Assembly (NCBI GenBank): GCA_036874045.1 | Contig: CM072343.1 | Location: 11,862,001 to 11,926,000 of the forward strand | DNA: 64,000 nucleotides | Direction of reading: 5' to 3' | Origin: Cymodocea nodosa | Taxonomy: Eukaryota > Streptophyta > Magnoliopsida > Alismatales > Cymodoceaceae | Shown: positions 12,904 to 25,456 of the stretch, in pieces | How the letters are laid out: each line of letters begins with the position of its first letter | Position numbering within the stretch: position 1 is the stretch's first letter | Translations under genes and position numbers: made by a program | The notes under the pieces: generated by a model | What the model saw: only the letters and a program-made list of their open reading frames with translations | What the model was told of the DNA's origin: nothing | Databases searched by the model: none

Positions 12904-14160
12904 TTGTCTTGTTCATTGCATTTTGGTTTGTTAAAAAGGTAGTTTTAGAAATTAATGTCTTTATTATAAAAAACAAAACAAAACAAAATATCTATTTTTG
13001 AATTACAAATTTCTAGTAGTTAAGAATTTATGAAATTCTGATTTTTATCGAAGTCAATTTATTTAAGAAAAATTCAGAAATATTACTTAAGGAAAGTTAA
13101 TTTGATTCAATGTGAGTACCAATTGCATTTTTGTTACTTATGTATATGCTATTACAGAGATTTTAATAGGAAAATACATAGAAAGTATGTACTTTTTATT
13201 AAAGGAAAGTTATTAACATTTTGTTAGAAAAATTAAGTCTTGTGGTTGCCTCTAATTTAATTTACTGTCTTGTTTTATTTCTTTTTTATTTGCAATTACT
13301 TGAGTAATTAAGTCCGTTGGGGGATCTTAAACCCTAGTCACTTAAACCAACTGGTTTGGGATGTGTTGACTGAAAACTCATTTTGCAAGTAATTCAGATT
13401 ATATTAAAAAAATTTTTTTTTACCTGTTCTCACTTGTCATTGAGTAACTAGTTATCTTTCCTCTAAGTAAGAGATTGTGATCATGTAAAAAGATGATATC
13501 ATGGGAGGTAATACATAAAATATATATATATATATATATATATATGAATATAAAAAAAAAAGGGGCAATATACTCAAGCTTAATTTATTTTTCAAGGTGT
13601 TATAACAATCTTGCCATAATTTTTGCATATAATCTTTGTTATTCTTCCTTGTTGTTATCTTTTTTTTTTTACACATAATATATGTTATTTATTTTCTTAA
13701 GTTCGTGTACTCATTATTGAATTCTTTTAAAGTTCTTGAAAGTACATCTCTATGAATTATCTTTTGTAAACTGAATAAGATAAAAGCTAGAAAGTCTAAA
13801 TTGTTAAATCTACTACTTATTTTTGTATTTAATTCATATTTAAAAAAAATAAAAATAGAGAGACTCAAATCTATTTAAGGCTTAGCATCGTTTTTAAGTA
13901 AGCTATTTAACCTTTTAAAGCCAAATCTACTTAGGGCTTGGCAACCTAGTTTAAGTACGCCATAGATTCTTTAGACTACATTTATGTAGGGGGAGCAATT
14001 TCTCATATAATAATTCAACTCTTATGAACTATTATATATTTTCATGGAAGAATCTGCATAATTTTAGGAAATTAAAATTAATTAAGTACATTTCTAAACT
14101 ATTAGTGAAATACAAGTTTTTTTTTTAATTCATAAGTATCCAAATTTTTTGAGATTTCGA
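12904..14160 (+). other. C3 spacer after RNase H
   Basis: No coding region is recognisable here. It is AT-rich and holds a (TA)n tract at about 13519-13545, poly-T/poly-A runs and an internal polypurine-like TAGGGGGAGC at about 13987. Two imperfect copies of an AAATCTAnTTAnGGCTTnGCA phrase lie near 13868 and 13922. C4 has a comparable spacer with a similar internal purine tract before its accessory ORF. Confidence 0.6.
13519..13545. repeat. (TA)n microsatellite
   Basis: An uninterrupted TA dinucleotide run lies within the C3 spacer. Confidence 0.9.
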
Positions 14161-14172
14161 AAGACCATATTG

Positions 14173-14786
14173 AATGTATATCGAACAGTTATGTTTTAAA
14201 CGTTCAATAGAATATTTTATTATTTCCTAAAGTACACGTGTCAAAGCCTAAATGCATATCTTAAGTGAATGTTCGGTAAGTTATCTAGTAACTCTCCGAA
14301 ATGCATTTGAGCATCAGATAGTTAGGTTTATAAGTATTCGAAAATATCTGAACACCTTAAGTTAGAATTATGCATGTGTTGAATTTCATTGCTTTATTAT
14401 GTCTCAATTGAAACCCGAACAGTTATGTTTAACTCTTTGACTTTCATACCTATCCATTCGAGAAACTCGAACAGTTAACTTAATATTCTTTTTTTTTTTT
14501 TGAAAGACTTAATCTCTGACAATAACTATTCTCGTTTGTCGTATAGTTATGTGCTTTACTGCTCACAAAACTCAAATAGTTATCATAAGTCTTCGAGTTT
14601 TCTCACTTTTCACTTAGCCCGAAGTTATTTTCTTTACATGAATAGTTACGCTAAGAATTTTGCTTTTATTGGTTGTAAAACTTGTACAGTTATTGTAAGC
14701 ACTCGAGTTATTTATCAATAACAGATCTTATATTTATGATTTCAACGATTGAATCTGTTTATCTGTTTATAAACTCGAAGAGTTAT
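14173..14786 (+). promoter_or_regulatory. TAACTNNNCGR motif array ahead of C3 accessory ORF
   Basis: Matches include TCGAACAGTTA (14181), TCGGTAAGTTA (14273) facing TAACTCTCCGA (14288), TCGAACAGTTA (14467), TCGTATAGTTA (14539) and TCGAAGAGTTA (14775). A CACGTG core sits at about 14234. The accessory ORF begins at 14892, roughly 100 bp past the last copy. The same motif fills the LTRs. A role as an internal promoter or enhancer is inference from position and repetition. Confidence 0.5.
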
Positions 14787-14891
14787 AAATGTTTTACTGA
14801 CAACCTTTCGTGTTTCTACCTTGGTAAAACCCTAGCTTCACAATCTTTACTTCCACTAAGTTCTATAGTGCACAGCGAAGATTAATCAACA

Positions 14892-17443
14892 ATGTTAGGA
14901 CGTGGAAGAGGATGTGGTAGAATGACAAAAGTGCAGAAAAGAGAGCTGGAACTTCAGAAAATGCAAAGTGAAATCAACGACATCTACTCAAGGTACACTT
15001 TTACAAATGAAATACTGCATGAAATTAGAAAAGCTGTTCAAGACAAGAAAAATTTTTGTTGGAAGTTTATTCGCAATTATGCTAAAACACAGTTTAGACT
15101 AAAACAAACTGAACTTTGCGCATTACAACTATGGAAATGAACTTTACAACCTAACCCTGCGGTTGTTACAAGTTTTGGACATGTACCTAAAAAATCGATA
15201 CAATCTATCACTTACTATGGAAAGAAATGGGGACCAATGATAGAAAATGCAAACAGGGAATTAGAATCATTATATTCCCAACATTATTTTCCCTTGGTTG
15301 TTTTAGATGACATTCAACAGTTATAAATGAACAGAAAACTATCATTAGGAAAATGGGCTTTCGAAGTGAAGGACAAAAAGTTTATCAACTAAAAATGGCA
15401 AAGGTTGAGAGCATAAAACTCTATATTCCATTATTACCACCTAGGCATCATGGTGAAGGACCATCATGACCATAGGTGCCTTTAATAGGAGAAATTAAGA
15501 AAATTTTAGAACCTCTTGAACAACCAGAAACATTGCAGCCATATGGTCGGAAAAAGAAAAAGACAATAGAATATTTTGGACTAACTACAATTGTACAAGG
15601 AATATTGTAGCAAAAAGAAGAATCATTGAAAAATGGAAAACTATGTTCCATTGCAAAAGTTGGACAGACGTTTGTATCAGGAATCCCAATAGATGTAACA
15701 AATATTGGATTACGCGCATGCACTCTAAGGTATTGTGTCACATTAGTGCATAATGTATCTTTTAATACAATGGACAGTTTTTCACATCATGCTGCAAGCA
15801 CACATTCTTTTCCTATGGAAAGAGAACATGTAGGAAATTTTGATGATACATATATAAATGATATCAATTTTGATGATATAGACACTACGTCTATGAATGT
15901 TGAAGATATTTCATTTGAAGAGGAGTGTACAGATATTCTTCCTTTAACTATATCTTGGATAGAAACTTTTGATTTTTGGTATAGTTGATTATACTACAGT
16001 TTATACATATGGTTATGTCTGTTACAGTATATAATATACTTGTTGATAAATGTATATAATCAACAACATACACAGTTACAAATTGAATATCACACTGCCA
16101 ATGTCTCAAGTATAGAAATTTCAGAAATACAGAATGAATCTATTATAGAACATTCTTTCCTACAGAGACAGTTGTTGTATAGATCAATCATAGATATACA
16201 TGTTGCTGACAAACAGATTAATATAGAGACTATTGCTACTAATATGTCTCAAGAAGATCAAACATAAGAAGTTTAGTAGATTATTGATACGACAATAACA
16301 GATATTTCAGACATTTATACCAACTTTGATAGAAATTCCACTAGTTCTGAAAGCTCTGAAAATATAAATATTATTGATAATATTGAAACCAGTCCCAGAG
16401 CAGAACATCATGACAGGAAAATACTTAATCCTGAACAAAGTTTAGACGAAAATACATTATTATGGTTTAGAAATAGTTCCTGTTATGAAAAATTTCAAAC
16501 ATATAAAACTTTTACAGTTTTATATTCAAGACCAGTTAAGTTTGAAGGGATGGCACATATACGAGAAATGTTTGAATTTCAAGGCTTATTGACTCTACTT
16601 CCACAACAGCCAGGCCATCTTGTTATACCAGAACTTATTAGTTGTTTTTACTCAAACTTAACAGTGGAAGAAGGTATTCCTGTTTCGAATATACAAGACA
16701 ATGACATATATTTAACTCCAGATTTACTTTATCAAGTACTTGGTTTGAAAAATGAAGGAGTTAAATTATCAGAAAGAAAACAGGTTTATCAATTGGGATG
16801 GGACATTAAAAGTTTAGCCAAAGATCTAACTACCAACAAACCATTGAGATTACTAAATGATTTAAATGGCCAAGCTCATTTTATTGCAAAAATACTACAT
16901 GCTTCATTGTTTTAGAGGTTTGGTCATGATGCAGAAGTGGGCAGATGTTGTCTTTATGCTACATATGCATTAATTAACCATGTATAGGTGAACTGGTATG
17001 ATATTTTTGTTTCTCATATCTTACATTTGCAGAGTAAATTATTTTATGGTGATACGATTTTGAGAATTGTGGCAAGTCAAACAAATATTACACTTTGGCC
17101 ATAGAAAAGATTAAAGTCAAGATCTTTCTCTGCAAAGGAACTCCAAAAATACCAGGAAGCAGATACACCTATAATTCAACAACAACAACAACATGATCGG
17201 CAAACATAGTCACAATAGCAACAGCAACAATCAACACAATTTTCAGAACAACAACAATATATAGATATAGATACAGGTATAAATACAGACATTTATTTTG
17301 AATTTTTACAACAACCACCACAAGTTTCACAAAATGATTTAGATCAAGCGGTAATTGATCATATAAACAAAGTAAGTTCAGAAATTGCAAAGCAAATTTT
17401 AGATACTCTGATCAGTATTTTTCGAAGACAAAGAGGCTTGTGA
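14892..17443 (+). pseudogene. C3 accessory (env-position) protein, decayed
   Basis: A first frame starts MLGRGRGCGRMTK at 14892 and is basic and helical. The region carries several stops and frame changes (15138, 15323, 15607, 15986, 16265, 16913, 16985). The best-conserved block is 16500-17100, with YSRPVKFEGM, FEFQGLLTLL, ISCFYSNL, LGLKNEG, LNGQAHFIAKIL and KLFYGD. It resembles the family annotated in plants as 'putative plant transposon protein'. The C-terminus is glutamine-rich (17175-17280) and ends with a short helical tail. Homologous blocks occur in Gypsy A (34250-34860) and C4 (51430-52090). The function is unknown. Confidence 0.7.
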
Positions 17444-17721
17444 TTATACAAATTATGTATTACATGATTTATTTCTTGTAATTTGTAACCAAAAATATTA
17501 TGTAAAATTTTTATTGCATTTAATGCTCATGTGATTATTTTTTTCACAATTTATATTTAAACAGTTTATGCTTAATCCATGAAAGTTATGCATGTTTAAA
17601 AATATTTTTTTAACAATATGTACTTAGAATATTTTTCTTCCTTACATTTTATTTACTTTTTTATAATGCCAAAAAGGGGGAGAAGAGATAGATTATTTGA
17701 CTTATTAGGTTTTGACATCAA
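17444..17721 (+). other. C3 3' noncoding region
   Basis: AT-rich sequence lies between the accessory ORF and the polypurine tract. It contains an additional AAAAAGGGGGAGAAG tract at about 17671-17685, giving the element two polypurine-like tracts. Confidence 0.6.
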
Positions 17722-17736
17722 CAAAAAGGGGGAGGT
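17722..17736 (+). other. C3 polypurine tract
   Basis: AAAAAGGGGGAGGT directly precedes the TGTTAGG start of the 3' LTR; it is the plus-strand priming site. Confidence 0.9.
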
Positions 17737-18944
17737 TGTTAGGAATTTTGTTTTGATGATATATGCTTTATTAAAGTTTTTAAATAAGTCTAAATAATAT
17801 TCTCTAAGTATATTTCTCTAAGTATAAAATAGTTAACAGATTATCAGAAAGTTTCATTTTTATGTCGGATAAGTTAAAGATTTCTGAAGAGTTAGATTTT
17901 CGATAGTTAAACTTTTGGATAGTTAACATTTCATTTTTGTCGAATAGTTTATGTTAAAAACTCATATAGTTAAGTTATCTGCACGTGTGTTTTTAATGTT
18001 TTAAGTTGTCACGTGTTTTCCATGTGCGTTTGGTAATGAAAATCGAATAGTTAGATAACTGTTCGAGTTTTTATATGCGTGGATAGATAAGTCTTCGGGT
18101 TTTATAAAATGACTAACGAACAAATAAGTTTGCTATGTTTAGTCATGTGTTTTGCAAGTGCAAAACTCAGAGAGTTATAGATAAGTGTTCGAGTTTTTAC
18201 AGGACTTAAATGATAAGTGTTCGACTAAATCGAAAACTTAGAAGATATTTTACAAGACTCCAAGAGGATAAAGTTTCGGTGAATCTATGAATGGAGATCG
18301 TGTAAATTCAAAATTATAGTGGAGAAAGTGGAAACTCAAGAAGTTAGTAATTTGGATTAATGAAAAAATTAGTACATGGATTATGGATTAAGTGAATGAA
18401 CATGTTGAACGTGAAAGACAATAGAGTTTGACTACTAATAGAGAGTACGAGCTACATTACAAAAGGAGATCCCAATCTCAAAAACCAAGTCTGAATATTC
18501 AATCCAGATCCCTAACTGAAAAGTTAAGTTTGAATATTCATATTTTGAAAAGTTCTCTAACATCAAAAGAAGTTCGAAATTCCAAGCAATTTCAGAAAAG
18601 GAGCTGCAAACGTAAGAAGTCTGGAAATTTGACAACTAGAGAAGAAGAGATACAGAAGCTGAGCAAAGAGAAGGAAAGAAGTTGTGTGCATAAAGATCAG
18701 GTTTTATACAATTCGAAATTAGTTTTGAATAAGAGCTTTATTTTTCTATTTGAATTGTATATTGAACATTACTGTATCAAAACCTTGAAGAAGGGAATTG
18801 AGTTGAAAAGATATTGTAAATTCTGTTTTTACATAAAAAATAGAATTTCATTTACGAGTGTTTTGTGCTCTTGTTTTATTCGCTAGTATTTTAATTACTA
18901 AAGACACAATTCACCCCCCCTCTTGTGATACAGACGATCCTACA
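17737..18944 (+). repeat. C3 3' LTR
   Basis: This 1208-bp partner of 4380-5572 has the same motif-rich first half and the same CCTACA end. It carries a 16-bp local duplication of TATTTCTCTAAG-like sequence near 17805-17825 that the 5' LTR lacks. A 152-codon frame at 18428-18886 is open here but broken in the 5' LTR, so I do not treat it as a gene. Confidence 0.95.
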
Positions 18945-18998
18945 ACTGGTATCAAAGCATTTTATCTTAATTAAGAGCTTTTATTTCTCTATTTAGAA
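18945..18998 (+). other. Extra C3 primer-site/leader remnant after the 3' LTR
   Basis: ACTGGTATCAAAGC and the next 40 bases repeat the C3 5' leader (5573 onward) directly after the 3' LTR. C2 pol sequence begins at once after it. A simple insertion would not leave this. It implies a former tandem or recombined C3 copy, mostly deleted. Confidence 0.85.
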
Positions 18999-18999
18999 G

Positions 19000-21900
19000 A
19001 TCAAGTCATATGTGGCTGCCAAGAGGCAATAGATTTAATGTTTTAAGGACTAACTCTACTAGTCCCAAGAAGATTTGGGTACCAAAAGCCTTAATTTTAA
19101 TATAATTTGCAGGATGACAAGGAGCTCTAAGCATGTACACTAAATGGATTGTGGACAGTGGATGCTCAAAGCACATGACAGGTAAGAAAAGTTTTCTTGA
19201 TTCTGTTAAAAGCTTAAGTTTAGGATCCATTAAGTTTGGAAATAATGAAAAGTGTAAAATAACTGCAATAGGAAATATTACATCTAAAAATGGTATAATT
19301 GAGAATGTCTTGCATGTCAATAGATTAAAACAAAATTTATTATGTGTAGGACAATTATGTGATAAAGGTTATACAATTTCTTTTACTGCTGAAAATTGTC
19401 ACATTATTGATCTAGCTACAAATGAAATAAAATTTACTAGTATTAGAAATTGCTCAATTTATACATTAAACTTTCCATGTGAAAATTCTGCAAGCAATTC
19501 CTGTTTGGTAGCATCTAGTGAAGATGATTGGTTGTGGCATAAAAGACTTGGTCACATTAGTATGAAGACTCTCAGAAAGTTATCCAAGGGTGATCTTGTC
19601 AGGGGACTATCTAAACTTACATTTAAGAAAGATAGGGTGTGTAGTGATTGTATGCTAGGGAAGTAGAAGAGAACTTCTCTTCACAGCAAAAATGAATTTA
19701 CCACCAAAAGGCCATTGGAATTGCTACATCTGGATTTGTTTGGCCCTTCTCAAGTATCAAGTCTTGGGGGTCGGAAATATACCTTTGTTATTGTTGATGA
19801 TTTCTCTAGATTAACTTAGGTAATATTTTTGACTCATAAAAATGAAACTTGCAATGAGTTCAGAAACTTCTGCATAAGAGTTCAGAATTAGAAGGAACTA
19901 ATAGTGAAGAAAATCAGAAGTGATCATGGAAGAGAATTTGAAAACTTTGAATTTGAAAATCTTTGCAATTCATTTAGAATCCTACATGAATTCTCCTATC
20001 TTAGAACTCTAGCTCAAAATGGAGTTGTGGAAAGGAAAAATAGGACATTGTAAGAAATGGCTAGAACTATGTTGAATGCCATTGATCTACCAAAATTTCT
20101 CTATGCTGAAGCTGTAGGAACAACTTGTCACATTTCCAACAGAACTCACATCAGATCTATGATGAATATGACACCATTTGAAATTTGGTTTTATAAGACT
20201 CCAAATGTTGGCTACTTTAAGACATTTGGATGCAAATGCTTTGTCTTAAACACTGGAAATGCTAAAGACAAGTTTGATGCAAAGTCTAAACCTGCCATAC
20301 TTGTTGGATACTCATCTAGAAGCAAAGCTTACAAAGTATATTTTGCTAAAGATAGAAGAGTAGAGGAAAGTATAAATGTTCAGTTTGATGAAGATCTGAA
20401 ACAGAATTTCAAAAACTTGAAGATTGACAGTGACAGTGAAAATGAATATTTTGAAAAAGATAACTACAAGCAGAAACTCAAATCCCAAGCTTCAGATCAG
20501 AATAATAACAATAGGTATCAGAATCATAACAATTGGAAGTTCAAATCTGATCATCCCGTGGAACAAATAATTGGAAATATAATTAAAGGGGTACAAACTC
20601 GAAGCATAACACAAGATATTTGTAATTTTTGTGCATTTGTGTCAAAAATAGAGCCAAAATCAGTAGATGAAGCTTGTGAGGATACTTACTAGACAATGGC
20701 TATGCAGGAAGAATTAAATCAGTTCCAAAAAAACAATGTCTAGGAATTAGTGGAAAAACCTGTAGGAAAATCCATCATTGGAACTAAATGGATTTTCAAA
20801 AACAAATTAGATGAAGAAGGAAACATACTCAGAAATAAAGCTCGACTAGTTACACAAGGCTATAATCAGCAAGAAGGTATTGACTATGAAGAAACTTTTG
20901 CACTTCTAGCCAGAATAGAAGCTATCAGAATGTTGCTTGCTTTTGCAAGTAGTATGAAGATAAAATTGTTTCAGATGGATGTGAAAAGTGCCTTTTTAAA
21001 TGGAGAAATTCAGGAAGAAGTTTTTGTTAAACAACCTCCCAGATTTAAAGATGAAGTCAAGCCAAATCATATCTACAAACTAAGAAAGGCTTTATATGGT
21101 CTGAAACAGGCACCTAGGGCTTGGTATGAGAAATTGAAAAAGTTTTTAACTAAAAACAATTTCTCTATATGCAAAGTGGACAGCACTTTGTTTATCAAAA
21201 CTTTTGACTTGCACATTTTGATTGTATAGATACATGTTGATGATATAGTTTTTGGAGCCACTTTAGAAAAACTGTCATGGATTTCAAAATTTGATGAAAA
21301 ATAAATTTGAAATGAGCATGATGAGAGAATTGAAGTTTTTCTTAGGCTTACAGATCCATCAAGTGCAAAATGGCATCTTTGTCAACCAAGAGAAATACTA
21401 TAAAGAGATGAAGAAATTTGGTTATGAAAACATCAAATCTACAAATACTCCAATGAGCTCTAGCACTAAACTTAAAATGAATGATTCAAGTGTTGTAATA
21501 GATCAAAAGAAATATAGAGGCATGATTGGATCCCTGTTGTATCTTTTAGCAAACAGGCTAGATATTATGTTCAGTGTATGCTTGTATGCTAGATTTCAAG
21601 CATCACCTAAGGAATTTCATTTGAAATCAGTCAAAAGAATTTTCAAATATCTACAAGGCACCAAAGCTTTTAGATTATTCTACTCAGCTGACAGTAATCT
21701 AATATTAATAGGCTATAGTGATGTAGATTATGTAGGCAGCAAAACTGATAGAAAAAGTACTAGTGGCGCATGCCAACTACTTGGAAATTCATTAATCTCT
21801 TGGTTCAGTAGGAAACAAAACTATATTGCATTATCTACTACTGAAGCCGAATATATTGCAGCAAGTCTGTGCTATGCTCAAATTCTTTGGATACAACAAA

Positions 21901-22178
21901 CCTTAGCAGACTACAAACTGAAAATTCAGAATACAGTTATATTTTGTGATAACAGCAATGCAATAAGCTTATCAAAGAATATAGTACTTCATTCCAGAGC
22001 CAAGCATATTGAGATCAGACATCATTTTCTGAGAGATCATGTGGAAAAAGGGAATATCTCACTCAAGTTTGTTCCAACAGAAAATCAACTTGTAGATATT
22101 TTCACAAAACCATTAAATGAATCAACTTTTAATCATATTAGAAGAAATCTGGGCATATGTTCATTTCATGATCTATAA
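19000..22178 (+). pseudogene. C2 pol: protease, integrase, RT, RNase H
   Basis: Protease DSGCSKHMTG is at about 19150. The integrase HHCC region (WHKRLGH ... CSDCMLGK) is at 19540-19665, and the core has LDLFGP, RSDHG and NGVVERKNR. The linker carries GVQTRS (20590). RT runs from about 20690 with QMDVKSAFLNG; its catalytic motif reads HVDD at about 21235 instead of YVDD. RNase H extends to 22178 with DVDYVGS, STTEAEY and a C-terminus ICSFHDL. Stops include TAG at 19666, 19817 (Trp expected), 20051, 20690, 20741 and 21227, and there is a frameshift near 21290. The last 295 codons (21291-22178) are uninterrupted. Confidence 0.92.
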
Positions 22179-22596
22179 ATGCTTTCATTTATTATTCCTC
22201 AAGCTCACCATATGGGAGCTTGCTTTCTGCTAACATGTACTTGTGTAGGACATATTAGATATTAGTCTTACAGTTGTACATATATCAGTCACCTTTTTAT
22301 ATAATGACAAAAAGGGGGAGAAGAATATGGAAATTGGAAAAGAATATGGAAAACTTATATTATTTCCAGCATAGACAGAAGGAGAAGTATTAAAAGGGGG
22401 AAGAAAATCCCAACACATAGATAGGGGGAGAAGACAACACTCAGTTAGGGGAAGGAATTATTTTCTCTTCATTATATTCCTTGTAAGTCGTTGCCTTACT
22501 TAGTTTCTATGTGACTGAATGTATAGGAACAACCTAGGGAGTGAAATACATGTAAATTAATGTAAAGGATTTTGTCATTATCAAAAAGGGGGAGAT
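22179..22596 (+). other. C2 3' noncoding region with repeated purine tracts
   Basis: No ORF is present. Purine-rich tracts AAAAAGGGGGAGAAG (22308), AAAAGGGGGAAG (22393), ATAGGGGGAGAAG (22421) and the terminal AAAAAGGGGGAGA (22583-22595) repeat before the LTR. Multiple polypurine tracts are a known trait of SIRE-type elements. Confidence 0.8.
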
Positions 22597-24024
22597 TGTT
22601 AGAACCCTAGTATTTTGATAATGCAAAAACCTGTGTAAGGAAATATATTGTATTTCACAATGAAGATAGTGCAGCTAAATTTCAAAAGGCAGATAAATAG
22701 AATTGGATAGTTCAGAATTTACTACTATAAAGCTACAAGAAAATCGGATAGTTACCAAGCTAAGTATCCAGAAGAAAGTTAATTTTTGATAGGTTATAGG
22801 CTTAAGTATCTGAAGAGTAAAGCAGCAGAAATACCTTCGGACAGTTAGAATGATAACTATCCGAATTTACAAAGTCTTCGAAGAGTTAAATGATCGAACA
22901 GTTAAGAAAGATTGAATGATCAGAGAGTTAAGGAATTAACTATCCGAAAGCTAAAGGATTTTTCGGTAAGTTAGAAAAGCTAACTATCCGAAACTTAAGT
23001 CATTCAATTACTCACGTGTAGAAATCCATAACAAAAGACTTAAGTGATTTTTTGGTGAGTTAGAATGCTAACTATCTGAAAAATAAGAATTTTTTGGTGA
23101 GTTATAGGTATAACAATCTGAAACTTAAGTCAGTCTATTATGCACGTGTTGAATTAGATAAAGCAGTTGGAAACTTAACGAAGGATTTCGGAGGGTTACT
23201 ATAGCTAACTATCCAACAGTTAAATAACAGTTCGGTAAGTTACAACTATAAGTATCTGATTGAATGACAGCTCATTATACAACTTGAAATCCTACATGGC
23301 AGAAAGACTTAAGTAGTTTTTCGGTGAGTTACACATATAACCATCCAAAAATCTAAGGAAATCGGAAGGTTGCTTATTGAACATCGGATAGAATGGTAAC
23401 TTACTCTTTTTGGGACTGCTACATATCTAGTACAGTAGAAAACATCCGTTGGAAGTAAATATGTTCGTTATACTTCTTGGTATATATATGAGAAGTAAAG
23501 AGAAGATAAAGGAGATATAGAGAAAATGAATATATCATACTGTGAGCTACACAAAAATTCCACATACACTCTCAAGGCAGCAACATTCAAGAATACTCTT
23601 CAAGAGTCACTGCAATAGAAAAGCTCCCTATGCATAAACTCTGATAGAAAGTTCAAGCTGTTGGTTCGTGAGTTCAACTTCAAAATTCACTGTTGGTTGA
23701 GAGCTTCAACCTGAAAGCTCGAAGAAAGGTTGGTTGTTGAGCTTATACCTGAAAACTCTAAGTGTTGGTTCTTGCTTCAACCTGAAAGGAAGTGTTGTAA
23801 GTACTTGACTACTTAGTGAATGCCAAGTGTTTCTTGGGGGTGGACTAGCCAAATTGGTGAACCACCTAAAAATTGCTGTGTTCCTTTCTACTTATTGTTG
23901 TGCATCTCATTTAATTTAGTTCTACACTCTATTTAATAGAATCAGTTGATTGTAAATTAAGAGAAGTAAAAATTACATACCTTCACCATTCACTCCCCCT
24001 CTAGTGAGCCTATCGATCCTAACA
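22597..24024 (+). repeat. C2 3' LTR
   Basis: This 1428-bp partner of 1514-2964 carries the same motif pairs, for example TCGGTAAGTTA facing TAACTATCCGA near 22963-22993. It ends CCTAACA and is followed by the AAAGT duplication. Confidence 0.95.
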
Positions 24025-25456
24025 AAAGTTATTGAATGAAAAGAATTCTTCATTCAGAAAGTATGTATGTTACAACTATATGAAACTTGGACATCTTTTT
24101 CCAAATTGTCCTATAAGGAAAAATGAAAAGCAAAGCAAGACAAATAAGAAGAAGACGGCTCAGAAAACTCAAAAAAAGTTTTACAAGAAAAAGGCTTTGA
24201 AGGCCACTTGGGATGACATGTTAGAAGAGTCTAAATCTAAGGAATTATCATCAAAATCTTCACATTCAGAAGAAGAACAAGAGTTAGAAGACGTTGCTCA
24301 TGTGTGCTTCATGGTAGATGAGTCTAAGGTAATATCTGATCCTAAAAGTCATTCAGATTTTAACTTTGATGAATTATTATGTGCTTATCATGCATTATTA
24401 CAAAAAGTTAAAGTTTGTAAACTGGAAAATAAGAATATTAAAAACTCTTTGTCCATTTTGGAAGAAGAAAATTGTTTCCTATCTACTACTTTAGAAAAGT
24501 TTAAATGTGATAATGAAAATCATGCTAGAGATTTGCATAAATTTAGATTTAATGAATGTGTCTTGCATGAACAAATATAGAATACAAATGCTGAAAAATT
24601 AAAGATAGAATCTGAAAATGAAATGGTGAGAAACAACATAAATGATATTGAGTTAGAGATTGATAGATTAAAAATGAGAGAGCTAGATTTAAATTCCACC
24701 ATTGAGAAATGGAATTTAAGTCAAGCTAAGTTAGACAAACAAACTAGTACCCATGCGGTGTCATATAAATTTGGCTTAGGATTTGATTATCCTAAATATC
24801 CTGAATCTCAAGCCAATAAAGGATTTATTAGTTGTAGTTCAAGTAAATCTAAGACTAAAATTCCTTTTATCATGAAATAAGGTAATAAATATGTAGAAGT
24901 AAGTATTCAAGGGATGAATCATGTAGCAATAATATAAACCAATGTGATTTATCTAAATGTACTTCTAACATGACTATTAATGTTTCTAAAAATCTTATTT
25001 CTTGTTTTGGAAATTCAGTCACTAATGTTTCAAAAATGTCAAACAATTGTAGTAAACTAAAAATTTAGAAACTTGAGAATGAAATTCAAAACTCTAGTGT
25101 TAGACCAATTACTCATTCTGCATGTTCTTTATATGAAAATTCTTGTGTAGAAAAATATTTTGTATGTACTGACAATTCAAATACAAGTACAAAATCTTGG
25201 TATGAACTTACTAAAATGTATGAGCATGACCAAAATAAATTAACATCTGATAAAAATTTGTTTGGTCTTGGTTATACTACATCTGAAAACAAAAAGAATG
25301 ATTATAAGAGAAATAATGCTATAAGTAAGTATGATGCTAATGATAAATCATTAGTACTTACAACTAATAAGAATGTAAATGATAATGTTAAATTGTTTTT
25401 AAACAAAAAGAAGAAATATGTGTTTAATGAACTTGGTCCTCCACAACATTGGGTAC
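24025..25456 (+). pseudogene. C1 gag, 3' part
   Basis: This resumes the gag cut at 1513. The zinc knuckle near 24065-24110 reads CYNYMKLGHLFPNC: the second cysteine is tyrosine (TGT to TAT), so metal binding is lost. A lysine-rich linker, KATWDD (about 24200) and a long coiled-coil tail (24370-25480) with stops at 24578 and 24878 follow. The end NELGPPQHWV is where Copia gag leads into the protease. Element A is inserted there at 25457. Confidence 0.85.

Larger units (their letters stand above)
4380..18944 (+). mobile_element. C3: Ty1/Copia element with 3' accessory gene, nested in C2
   Basis: The LTR pair is 4380-5572 and 17737-18944, starting TGTTAGGAATTTTG and ending CCTACA. The interior reads: primer site, gag, protease-integrase-RT-RNase H, a 2-kb spacer, an accessory ORF region (14892-17443), polypurine tract. 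The flank before it is GAATT, but no matching duplication follows the 3' LTR. Instead about 54 bp of this element's own primer-site leader is found there. An A-type solo LTR interrupts the gag. A truncated inverted relative lies at 42907-45061. Confidence 0.93.
1514..24024 (+). mobile_element. C2: Ty1/Copia element (SIRE-like), nested in C1 gag
   Basis: The element has an LTR pair (1514-2964 and 22597-24024) starting TGTTAGAACCC and ending CCTAACA. It is flanked by the perfect 5-bp target duplication AAAGT at 1509-1513 and 24025-24029. Primer site, gag, protease, integrase, reverse transcriptase, RNase H and polypurine tract are all recognisable, in Copia order. Its interior is split by C3 (4380-18998). 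The coding region is full of stops, so it is not autonomous now. No accessory ORF is seen between RNase H and the 3' LTR, unlike C3 and C4. Confidence 0.95.

Noticed and set aside
18428-18886. 152-codon basic ORF in the C3 3' LTR
   Set aside because: The same frame is broken by stops in the 5' LTR (about 5220 and 5326), and the composition is low in complexity; probably chance.
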